Shown here piece by piece: positions 9,442 through 17,296 of a DNA stretch of 64,000 bases. The position numbers and the translations under genes were made by a program. The notes beneath the pieces were generated by a model. It was not told the DNA's origin. It ran no database searches and saw nothing but the letters and a program-made list of their open reading frames with translations. This DNA is from Alteromonas sp. LOR (lineage in GTDB: Bacteria; Pseudomonadota; Gammaproteobacteria; Enterobacterales; Alteromonadaceae): assembly GCF_000753865.1 (NCBI RefSeq), contig NZ_JQFW01000040.1, forward strand, positions 23,803 to 87,802. The letters are read 5' to 3'. Position 1 is the stretch's first letter. Every line of letters begins with the position of its first letter.

Positions 9442-9650
9442 AGTAAATTTCCTTTGTTACTTGCTTGCATGCTATCGCATTGTGACTGCAAAGTGCGAGC
9501 TAAATTCCATTGTAGGTCAGGGTTTCGTGCAGCTGCTGTTGTTTAGATGGTGGTTAGCTGTTGTTGCATCAAGGGCGCAGTGGTAATGTTCACTGCATAA
9601 ATTTAAGGGACGGTAAGCGGTACGCGCTTACCTTTTTATGGCGCTTCCTC

Positions 9651-12011
9651 GTGGCAAAAAGACAATCAAGTAACAGCTCAACAGCAAAAAAGACAGCAAG
9701 AAAAAGCAATTCAAACACAAAGCAAAAAACCAAAGGTAGTTGGTTATTCGGTGCATTCTGGCGACTATCATTAGTTGCGCTTGTGGTACTTGGTGCATAC
9801 GCATTCTATCTTGATGCACAAATCAAAAAAGGCTTTTCAGGCAATAAGTGGGAAGTGCCTGCACAAATTTTTGCGCGCCCGCTAAGCCTAAGTAAAGGTG
9901 AAGAAATCACACCTTCAGAGGTCATTGATGAGTTAGACCTTTTAGGCTATCGAAAAGTGGCATTTGCCAACAATAGTGGTGAGTACAGCTATCAAAATAG
10001 AGTGCTAACTGTTCAGCGCCGAGCGTTTCAGTTCCCAGAGGGAGCAGAGCCTTTAAGACATCTGATTGTCACTTGGGATGGCGCGAGGGTGTCTGAAATT
10101 TACGATAAAACGGAAGAGCGACCGTTTGGCACAATCAGACTTGAGCCATGGCTGGTAACTCGCATGACAAGTGGTTCTAGTGAAGATCGCATGTTGGTGT
10201 CACTCGATACTATTCCAGAATTATTGCCAAAAGCCCTGACGTTGGTAGAAGACCGTAATTTTTATAATCATCACGGGGTAGCCCCGCTTTCAATTGTGCG
10301 TGCCTTGGTGGCGAATATCGCTGCCGGAAGAACCGTACAAGGCGGCAGCACGCTAACCCAACAGCTGGTTAAAAATATGTTTTTAACCCGAGAGCGATCG
10401 CTAGTTAGAAAAGCGAAAGAAGCGATAATGGCGGTGATTATCGACGCTCGATATAGCAAATCTGAGATAATTGAAGCCTATTTAAACGAGGTCTTTTTAG
10501 GCCAAAACGGCAACATGGCCGTGCATGGTTTCGGCTTGGCAAGCTACTTCTACTTTGACAGACCTGCCAATGAATTAAGTGTTCCTGAAATTGCGACCTT
10601 AGTGGCTATTATCAAAGGGCCGTCTTATTACAACCCTCGAAAATATGCAGAGCGCACTAAAGAGCGAAGAGACTTGGTTTTGCGCATGTTGTTTGACGAG
10701 AATGAAATTAATCGCGATGAATACGAACGTTACGTGAATAGGCCTCTTGGCTTAGCGAGCGGCGCGAGTTTAGCCAGTGGAAAGCACCCTGCGTTTATGG
10801 AGCAAGTGCGTAGAGAGCTGAACGAAATATTAGCAGAGCCCAGTTTAAGAGATTCAGGGGTTAAAGTATTTACTACCCTTGATATTGTTGCACAGCGTCG
10901 TGCGGAGCGGGCACTGTCCACTACCTTAGATGGACTTCAAAAAGACAGAAAGGCTGCACTACAGGGCGCAATGGTGGTAACCGATAGCGCAACTGGTGAA
11001 GTAAGAGCGATCATCGGTGATAGAAACGTCGCGTATAAAGGTTTTAATCGAGCGTTAGATGCCAAGCGTCCCATAGGATCGTTAGTGAAACCTGCGGTAT
11101 ACCTTACTGCCCTTGAAGACCCCACTCAGTTTAATTTGGCAACGCCGCTTGAAGATAAGCCCATTACCCTTGAAAGTAAAAACGGTAAGCCGTGGTCGCC
11201 CAAAAACTACGACAAGGAATTTAGAGGGCAAGTGCCATTATTGCAGGGACTAACTGAGTCACTCAACATTCCGACCGTAAACTTAGGAATGCAGGTGGGC
11301 TTAAATACACTGGCCGATACCATAGAGCGCCTTGGGGTGAGTACACCGCTAGAAAAAGTGCCTTCAATGACACTTGGGGCGTTTGAGTTAACCCCATTTG
11401 CTACCAATCAAATGTATCAAACCCTGTCTAATGATGGACGCTATATTCCACTGCACACAGTGACTTCGGTAGTGACATCGGAAAACGCGCTGCTGTGGAA
11501 AAAAGCGGAGTTTTACTCTCAACGAGTAGATGAGGCGGCCACCTACCTGTTAAATTACGCGCTTTATAAAGTAACCACAGAAGGCACGGCAAAGCGAGTT
11601 GGGGCCACCTTTGGCAGCGTTAATATGGCCGGTAAAACGGGTACGACGGACGACTATCGCGACAGTTGGTTTAGCGGTTTCGATAGAAATCATGTGGTGA
11701 CAGTTTGGGTGGGTAATGATGACAATAAATCGGTTAATTTAACCGGCGCTGGCGGTGCACTGCCGGTGTTTGTTAACTATATGAAGTCACAAGCGCCCAA
11801 ATCACTTTCCAGAAGATTTCCAAGAGGATTAGGCATTGCCCACTTTGATGCAAAAACGGGGGCAGTGGTTGTTGCAGGTTGTGCTGGTAGTTTGAGCGTT
11901 CCGGCCATACTAGATGTACTTCCTGAACCTGAGCAAGACTGCAGAGGGCGTCCAGTAGACGATGCCAAAGACGGTAAAAAGAAAAGCTGGTGGGAACGTA
12001 TATTTGGATAA
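9651..12011 (+). CDS. mrcB: Penicillin-binding protein 1B (bifunctional)
   Basis: A class A PBP that polymerises lipid II and cross-links peptides. Residues 1-35 are basic and low complexity, then one membrane anchor (LVALVVLGAYAF), a UB2H-like region, the transglycosylase domain (EDRNFYNHHG, GGSTLTQQLVKN) and the transpeptidase domain with S477 in SLVK, SLN in LTESLN, and KTGTT. Without the first 30 codons of the longest frame the N-terminus reads MAKRQSS, which is typical, so I chose the GTG at 9651 (786 aa). TTG codons at 9561/9564 would give up to 816 aa. LpoB dependence is expected from the family but is not visible here. Confidence 0.93.
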   Translation: MAKRQSSNSSTAKKTARKSNSNTKQKTKGSWLFGAFWRLSLVALVVLGAYAFYLDAQIKKGFSGNKWEVPAQIFARPLSLSKGEEITPSEVIDELDLLGYRKVAFANNSGEYSYQNRVLTVQRRAFQFPEGAEPLRHLIVTWDGARVSEIYDKTEERPFGTIRLEPWLVTRMTSGSSEDRMLVSLDTIPELLPKALTLVEDRNFYNHHGVAPLSIVRALVANIAAGRTVQGGSTLTQQLVKNMFLTRERSLVRKAKEAIMAVIIDARYSKSEIIEAYLNEVFLGQNGNMAVHGFGLASYFYFDRPANELSVPEIATLVAIIKGPSYYNPRKYAERTKERRDLVLRMLFDENEINRDEYERYVNRPLGLASGASLASGKHPAFMEQVRRELNEILAEPSLRDSGVKVFTTLDIVAQRRAERALSTTLDGLQKDRKAALQGAMVVTDSATGEVRAIIGDRNVAYKGFNRALDAKRPIGSLVKPAVYLTALEDPTQFNLATPLEDKPITLESKNGKPWSPKNYDKEFRGQVPLLQGLTESLNIPTVNLGMQVGLNTLADTIERLGVSTPLEKVPSMTLGAFELTPFATNQMYQTLSNDGRYIPLHTVTSVVTSENALLWKKAEFYSQRVDEAATYLLNYALYKVTTEGTAKRVGATFGSVNMAGKTGTTDDYRDSWFSGFDRNHVVTVWVGNDDNKSVNLTGAGGALPVFVNYMKSQAPKSLSRRFPRGLGIAHFDAKTGAVVVAGCAGSLSVPAILDVLPEPEQDCRGRPVDDAKDGKKKSWWERIFG

Positions 12012-12063
12012 AAAAATGCTCCAGTAAGAAGATAGAAAGCAAATATTTACACTAGGGTTCTTT

Positions 12064-12089
12064 ATTCCCTAAGGAGATTCCCTAAGGAG
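12064..12089. repeat. 13-bp tandem duplication
   Basis: Two perfect copies of ATTCCCTAAGGAG lie head to tail 53 bp after mrcB. Each copy contains a Shine-Dalgarno-like AAGGAG, but no plausible reading frame follows. Confidence 0.8.
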
Positions 12090-12130
12090 GGCTAATACCT
12101 GTTGAGTAATGTCTATCTTCTACCGGAGCT

Positions 12131-12148
12131 AAAAGCCCAGGGAGGCTT
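12131..12148 (-). terminator. Weak terminator-like hairpin after the microprotein gene
   Basis: Read on the minus strand, AAGCC and GGCTT pair around a short loop and run into TTTT. It lies just beyond the 36-aa gene stop. The stem is only five to six base pairs. Confidence 0.35.
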
Positions 12149-12163
12149 GGGGAACAAAAATGG

Positions 12164-12274
12164 TTAATGTCCTTTTTGAAAAAACAGGCGCGCGGTCGAA
12201 AAAGCGATAGCGCTAACTGCGAAAGCAATGAAAGGACCAAGTACTAACATCAGTAAGGTACTGGCAGCAATCAT
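12164..12274 (-). CDS. 36-residue membrane microprotein
   Basis: A 37-codon frame including stop, not an obvious family member. The product starts MIAASTLLMLVLGPF, is almost wholly hydrophobic up to residue 25 and ends in a short basic tail (ARLFFQKGH), consistent with a single membrane helix with its C-terminus in the cytoplasm. Support comes from context: the ATG is preceded at ideal distance by TAAGGAG, whose TAA is the stop codon of the 103-aa gene upstream, so the two genes are separated by 10 bp and look translationally coupled. No function can be assigned. It could be a small regulator of a membrane partner or a toxin-like peptide, but neither is shown. Confidence 0.65.
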   Translation of the reverse strand: MIAASTLLMLVLGPFIAFAVSAIAFSTARLFFQKGH

Positions 12275-12284
12275 GACTATCTCC

Positions 12285-12596
12285 TTACGCATCGTTATCG
12301 TCAGAAGCTTCAGGTGAATCCTCTGAAACCGCAGGCGCTATCAACATATCCACAACTTGTATATCCGCAATCAATGTCGTTGACTCGTCTGCGTCAGGCT
12401 CGAAGGTGTGGCTTGCCGTCATAACGTCAAACGTAATACGTGTTGAAGTTTCTTGTCTCACTTCGTTAATGGCGCTTGCCACTAAATAATCGGTATGCGA
12501 CTGCAGCGCAGACACATTGTCGTTAGCCATTGATGATGCGCTGAAAGTACCAGAAGTCAGTAGTAATGCAGTGATAAGGTTGCGACGCGTAAACAT
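12285..12596 (-). CDS. Exported 103-residue protein of unknown function
   Basis: The N-terminus (MFTRRNLITALLL...) is a signal peptide ending SSMA, likely cut after residue 24. The TRR followed by N-L-I weakly resembles a twin-arginine motif, so Tat export is possible but Sec is as likely. The mature part of about 79 residues is acidic, lacks Cys, and ends in a strongly acidic tail (DSPEASDDNDA). I recognise no family. It is first in a two-gene unit with the 36-residue membrane protein. An AGGAAAA-type ribosome binding site lies before the ATG. Confidence 0.72.
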   Translation of the reverse strand: MFTRRNLITALLLTSGTFSASSMANDNVSALQSHTDYLVASAINEVRQETSTRITFDVMTASHTFEPDADESTTLIADIQVVDMLIAPAVSEDSPEASDDNDA

Positions 12597-12978
12597 AATA
12601 TTTTCCTATTAATAAAAGTTGAACACTGCACTGATACATACTGCGTGGCAGCTTTCGATATTGTTAAAACTCGTAATTCTTAACGTAGAGCACGTTTCTT
12701 TCTCATTACCATTAACGTATTGCGAGTGTTGTGCCACTTTTATTATTCCATTTAACTGTATGATTTTATTGATTTAGTTTGGTTTGGCATAAAAGGGGGT
12801 GAACGAGAGAGGAATAGTGGAAGACTAAAAAGTAGTGTTTTTGAAACTGACTTGGTGAAATTCGCCAACCTTAATTTGGTCAATTGAATCTACTCAATGA
12901 AATGCGGTCTATGCCTACCAAATATGGCCTACCAGATTTGCCTTTTGGATTTATTCTATTGGATTGACTCTACTACAA

Positions 12979-13010
12979 TAAGGTAAGAAGTAAGGTAAGA
13001 AGTAAGGTAG
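12979..13010. repeat. 12-bp tandem repeat, 2.7 copies
   Basis: TAAGGTAAGAAG occurs at 12979 and 12991 and is followed by a partial third copy TAAGGTAG. It is intergenic with no coding role seen. Confidence 0.8.
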
Positions 13011-13042
13011 GGACGGAATACCACAACGAGGTACGAGAGAAG

Positions 13043-13069
13043 GTTAGCCTTCCTTGCCACAAGGCTAAC
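13043..13069 (-). terminator. Hairpin downstream of the DUF808 gene
   Basis: A 9-bp perfect inverted repeat (GTTAGCCTT with AAGGCTAAC) with a 9-base loop, 35 bp beyond the DUF808 stop. There is no true T tract on either strand, so it may be an mRNA end hairpin rather than an intrinsic terminator. Confidence 0.45.
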
Positions 13070-13104
13070 GATCAGCACGCTTATAAATTCGGTTGCAGTA
13101 AAAG

Positions 13105-14025
13105 CTACGATGAAGCTTTAAGCTTAGAAATGGCTGCTACCGCAAAAGCAATAATAGCTCCCGCCACCACGCCAACTGCCCCATCGGCTAAAATAGACAT
13201 AGCAAAGTCAGCACTGGGCATTAGCTCTGTTGCCCACTGGGTTACGTGATGCAAAAAACCAATACTGTGAGTGAGGATACCGCCGCCAACGAGGAACATG
13301 GCTATGGTGCCTACCACCGCAAGGGTTTTCATAATAGCCGGAGCTGCTACAAGAAGAGTTCGTCCAATTAAGCGCTGCATGGTGTTCATAGTGCCGGTTA
13401 GCGACTTGCGCAGCATATAAAGACCTACATCGTCCATTTTTACCAAGCCTGCTACCAGTCCATACACACCAACCGTTATGGCTAAGCTCAATGCAATTAG
13501 AACGCCCACTTGGGTTATTAATGTTGCGTCGCTAACGGTGCCTAAGGCAATCACTATAATTTCAGCTGACAGGATAAAATCGGTGCGTATTGCGCCCTTT
13601 ATCTTTTTTTGCTCGAAGGCCACCATATCAACATCTTCATGAGCAATGGCTTCTATTCGCGCTTCCCGTTCTTGAAGTTGATCATCGTGAGGAAGATATT
13701 TGTGCAACAGTTTTTCAGCCCCTTCAAAGCATAAGTACAGCCCGCCTAACACTAACAGTACGGTAATGAGCGAAGGGACAAAGGCACTAATGGCTAGGGC
13801 CGCAGGCACCAATATGGCTTTATTCAGCAACGACCCTTTTGCCACAGCCCACACAACAGGCAGTTCTCTGTCTGCTTTAATACCTTGCACTTGGTCAGCG
13901 TTTACCGCCAAGTCGTCACCCAAAACGCCAGCGGTTTTTTGGGCCGCTACTTTTGACATGGTGGCAATGTCGTCCATTAAGGTGGCAATATCGTCGAGTA
14001 AGGCAAGTAGATTAGCTCCAGCCAC
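13105..14025 (-). CDS. DUF808 family inner membrane protein (YedI-like)
   Basis: A 306-residue polytopic membrane protein. The N-terminus MAGANLLALLDDIATLMDDIA and the following GVLGDDLAVNADQVQG stretch are the hallmark of the DUF808/YedI family, as is the EGAEKLLHK motif after the second membrane segment. About seven hydrophobic segments follow, including a Gly-rich C-terminal pair. The start is a GTG at 14025 with an AAAAAGGA ribosome binding site eight bases upstream. The family function is unknown. It lies 104 bp downstream of the TonB-like gene on the same strand and could be cotranscribed. Confidence 0.88.
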   Translation of the reverse strand: MAGANLLALLDDIATLMDDIATMSKVAAQKTAGVLGDDLAVNADQVQGIKADRELPVVWAVAKGSLLNKAILVPAALAISAFVPSLITVLLVLGGLYLCFEGAEKLLHKYLPHDDQLQEREARIEAIAHEDVDMVAFEQKKIKGAIRTDFILSAEIIVIALGTVSDATLITQVGVLIALSLAITVGVYGLVAGLVKMDDVGLYMLRKSLTGTMNTMQRLIGRTLLVAAPAIMKTLAVVGTIAMFLVGGGILTHSIGFLHHVTQWATELMPSADFAMSILADGAVGVVAGAIIAFAVAAISKLKASS

Positions 14026-14129
14026 AGATTATTCCTTTTTAATGAGAGAGTTATTAAATTATTGGGCTACTAGGGCAGAATACGCCGTAATGCCAATGTT
14101 TGGCAACACAACATTACGGTAGCAATGTG

Positions 14130-15017
14130 TTAATTAGTTTGCTCATCGTTTTCAGGTGTTTTGTTAATTCGGGCATCGATAAACCGTTTGTGCTCATTTC
14201 TTTTCGAGCATCTTAAGGTGCCTCCAGCCATTGTGCTAAGCGCAGTAAAAAGTTTATTAGTTGTGCTTGTGCAATTGACTATTTTAACTGGACGCTGACT
14301 ATATAGCTTCTCATCTCTATCCTCGCCTTTTCTAGGGTCGATAATGTTTGGGCTTCTTTTTTTTGCTGCATATGAAGAGGCAGCATTAGCTGATTCCTCG
14401 CCAATACGGGCTTCATTATAGCTGTCTAAATAGTCGGCTGCTGCCTGTGCGCTAGACACATTTAAACGACCGGCTTCACGGTTGATGAGGGGCTTCGAAA
14501 CTTGAGGAGAAGGTTCTTCAAAAGATGCTTCTTTTGAAAGTGCCTCTTTTAGCTGTGGTGGGTGAGCGTCTGGCAAAAGCTTGGTTTCTGAAGGCTGCTT
14601 GGGCTCAGCGTTTGGCTTGTCCGGAATGTCAGCCGTGCTAGAAGTCTGTATTTCGCTGTCTGCTGATTCCTCCTCGCTTGCATCTTCATTGACTACCTCT
14701 GACGTTCGCTTGTCTACCACTTCCCTGTCTACCACTTCCTTGTCGACTGCGTCTTTGTTTAATAAATTACTGGGCTCAACAGTTTTTTTGGCGGGTGGCT
14801 GAAACAGCACGGCCTGAATTGTGGGGGCAGGGGAAAGCTCAGTAATAGCCGCTTTCTTTTTTTCAATACCATATTGGCTTACTACAACAACTGTGATGAT
14901 TGCCCCAGTATGAATAAGCAGTGACGCCAATGCGGTACGCCATGCATAACGCTGTTTGCGTGCATGGTCTTGTAAGGGGCGCTCGGGCGCGAAAAACATC
15001 GCTGTATTTGTGCTCAT
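14130..15017 (-). CDS. Membrane-anchored, proline/glutamate-rich TonB-like protein
   Basis: Not a clear family member. From the ATG at 15017 the protein is 295 residues: a short cytoplasmic segment, one membrane helix (about 30-50, TALASLLIHTGAIITVVVV), then a long low-complexity periplasmic stretch rich in Glu, Pro, Ser and Lys (about 60-200), and a C-terminal part with two Cys (IVNCTST and TLRCSKRN). This layout resembles TonB or TolA, but the C-terminal domain lacks the TonB signature I would expect and no exbBD are nearby. The frame stays open to a TTG at 15140, giving 336 residues; I prefer the ATG because the extra 41 residues look like translated leader. Confidence 0.7.
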   Translation of the reverse strand: MSTNTAMFFAPERPLQDHARKQRYAWRTALASLLIHTGAIITVVVVSQYGIEKKKAAITELSPAPTIQAVLFQPPAKKTVEPSNLLNKDAVDKEVVDREVVDKRTSEVVNEDASEEESADSEIQTSSTADIPDKPNAEPKQPSETKLLPDAHPPQLKEALSKEASFEEPSPQVSKPLINREAGRLNVSSAQAAADYLDSYNEARIGEESANAASSYAAKKRSPNIIDPRKGEDRDEKLYSQRPVKIVNCTSTTNKLFTALSTMAGGTLRCSKRNEHKRFIDARINKTPENDEQTN

Positions 15018-15267
15018 TAGAACTAACAGACCCAGTAACCTAATGATAGTTCCGCTTTCGCGAGCTTTTGTAAGCTGCGACGTTATGCTCTTTTTCTCCT
15101 TCGATAAACAGACCCGGTTTTGTGCATCAACATTAAACAATTCGCTTTACCTGAAAAGCCCGTAAGCGCTGATAACGGGATATGAAAAGGTCAATACGCG
15201 CTCCTATTCGTCTTAATTTATGGTGAATTGACCTTGTGCGCGTCATTGTTGGGCATTCTTTCCGCGC

Positions 15268-15284
15268 TGCACCTTATTGGTGCG
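15268..15284 (+). promoter_or_regulatory. NtrC-binding site upstream of glnK
   Basis: TGCACC-TTATT-GGTGCG matches the NtrC consensus TGCACC-N5-GGTGCA at eleven of twelve arm positions. It lies 64 bp upstream of the -24 element, the usual range for NtrC enhancers. Confidence 0.8.
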
Positions 15285-15347
15285 TTGTTTTTGATTTATC
15301 TTCCTCTGATTTCGATTATCTATCTGATTTTAATGCATAATTATTTG

Positions 15348-15362
15348 TGGCATGGCTCTTGG
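15348..15362 (+). promoter_or_regulatory. Sigma-54 promoter of glnK-amtB
   Basis: TGGCAT-GGCTC-TTGG fits the -24/-12 consensus TGGCAC-N5-TTGC with correct spacing; the -24 GG is intact and the -12 dinucleotide reads GG instead of GC. It lies 60 bp before the glnK start and downstream of the NtrC site, so activation under nitrogen limitation is the natural reading. Confidence 0.7.
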
Positions 15363-15370
15363 TATAGTAA

Positions 15371-15760
<390 letters not shown>

Positions 15761-15792
15761 GCCACAACGATATTTTTGCGGAGAAAACCATA

Positions 15793-17040
15793 ATGGAAAT
15801 CACTTTTGAACTTGGGTATGCGCTAGATACCTTTTACTTCTTAATTTGCGGCGCGCTAGTTATGTGGATGGCTGCAGGTTTTGCAATGCTTGAAGCTGGC
15901 TTAGTTAGAGCCAAAAACACCACTGAAATTTTGACTAAAAACATCTCGTTATTTGCCATAGCCTGCACCATGTATATGGTTTGCGGCTACGGAATCATGT
16001 ACGGCGGTGGCGATTGGGGTCCTTTCCTTAGCGGCATCTTAAGCGACGGCGCAACAGGTGTTTCAGAAGACCCAGCAACCTATGCGCCTTCTGCAGACTT
16101 CTTCTTCCAAGTCGTCTTCGTTGCCACTGCTATGTCTATCGTGTCTGGTGCGGTTGCTGAGCGTATGAAGCTATGGGCTTTCTTAGCCTTCACTGTGGTA
16201 ATGACTGGTTTCATTTACCCAATGGAAGGTGCATGGACATGGGGCGGTGAAGCTGTATTCGGTCTGTACACACTTGGCGATTTAGGCTTCTCAGATTTTG
16301 CAGGCTCGGGTATTGTTCACATGGCAGGTGCAGCAGCTGCACTGGCGGGTGTGTTAATTCTTGGTGCTCGTAAAGGTAAGTACACCGCAGATGGAAAAGT
16401 CAATGCTATTCCAGGTGCTAACTTGCCTCTAGCAACCCTAGGTACATTTATCTTGTGGATGGGATGGTTTGGGTTCAACGGCGGTTCGGTACTTGCTACT
16501 GCAACGGTTGAAAGCGCAAACTCTGTTGCTATCGTATTTATGAACACTAACGCAGCCGCAGCCGGTGGTACTATTGCTGCGCTTATCGTAGCGCGTATCT
16601 TATTCGGTAAAGCTGACTTAACAATGGCACTAAACGGTGCGTTAGCCGGTTTGGTTGCTATTACTGCAGAGCCTTCTACGCCTAGCCCATTAGAGGCAAC
16701 CTTATTCGGTGGTCTTGGTGGTATCTTGGTAGTACTTAGCATTGTTGGTCTTGATAAGCTTAAGATTGATGATCCAGTAGGTGCTATCTCAGTTCACGGT
16801 GTTGTTGGTTTACTTGGTCTTCTACTTGTTCCAATTACTAACGACGGTTCAAGCTTCTCTGGTCAGCTTATTGGTGCGGCAACTATCTTTGTTTGGGTAT
16901 TCGTAGCCAGCCTAGTAGTGTGGTTAGCGCTTAAAGCAACGATGGGCATCCGTGTTACTGAAGAAGAAGAGTTTGACGGTGTAGACATGAGTGAATGTGG
17001 TTTGGAAGCATACCCAGATTTCACCAGCGGTCGTTCATAA
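15793..17040 (+). CDS. amtB: Ammonium transporter
   Basis: An Amt/Mep/Rh channel of 415 residues with about eleven membrane helices. Family landmarks include AGFAMLEAGLVRAKNTTEIL near the N-terminus, DFAGSGIVHMAGAAAALAG (first pore His in the GSGIVH context) and the later SVHGVVGLLG (second pore His), and WMGWFGFNGGS. It lacks a cleavable signal peptide, unlike E. coli AmtB, so the N-terminus belongs to the first helix. A GGAG ribosome binding site precedes the ATG. Coupled to glnK upstream; a strong terminator follows. Confidence 0.96.
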   Translation: MEITFELGYALDTFYFLICGALVMWMAAGFAMLEAGLVRAKNTTEILTKNISLFAIACTMYMVCGYGIMYGGGDWGPFLSGILSDGATGVSEDPATYAPSADFFFQVVFVATAMSIVSGAVAERMKLWAFLAFTVVMTGFIYPMEGAWTWGGEAVFGLYTLGDLGFSDFAGSGIVHMAGAAAALAGVLILGARKGKYTADGKVNAIPGANLPLATLGTFILWMGWFGFNGGSVLATATVESANSVAIVFMNTNAAAAGGTIAALIVARILFGKADLTMALNGALAGLVAITAEPSTPSPLEATLFGGLGGILVVLSIVGLDKLKIDDPVGAISVHGVVGLLGLLLVPITNDGSSFSGQLIGAATIFVWVFVASLVVWLALKATMGIRVTEEEEFDGVDMSECGLEAYPDFTSGRS

Positions 17041-17108
17041 ACACACGGACCAATTTACATTGATGTAGGCAGCGACAAAAACATAATAATGCCTAATTAT
17101 CATCACTT

Positions 17109-17134
17109 AAGCCTCGCATTTGCGAGGCTTTTTT
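17109..17134 (+). terminator. Intrinsic terminator of glnK-amtB
   Basis: A 10-bp stem (AAGCCTCGCA with TGCGAGGCTT) has a 2-base loop in the minimal reading and is followed by TTTT. It lies 68 bp after the amtB stop. Confidence 0.88.
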
Positions 17135-17296
17135 CGTTCTGCGATAAACCTAGGCGTATTGCGCCTTAAACGCTACACTAGAAATGGAAATTCAAAGAGG
17201 TTTCGACACGAAGCTGCCAGTTAAAAACGTAAGCACACCAACATTGTTTATAAAAAACGTGCTTTGGATTAAAAGGGAAACGACGGGACTACGGTG

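Larger units (their letters stand above)
12597..13104. other. 508-bp intergenic region
   Basis: AT-rich and non-coding. It should contain the promoter of the 103-aa gene on the minus strand, a 12-bp tandem repeat at 12979-13010 and a hairpin at 13043-13069 near the end of the DUF808 gene. Only very short open frames occur and none has a ribosome binding site. Confidence 0.55.

Noticed and set aside
12108..12131. Tiny frame after the 13-bp duplication
   Set aside because: ATG followed by six codons then a stop; too short and without a suitable ribosome binding site in the right place.
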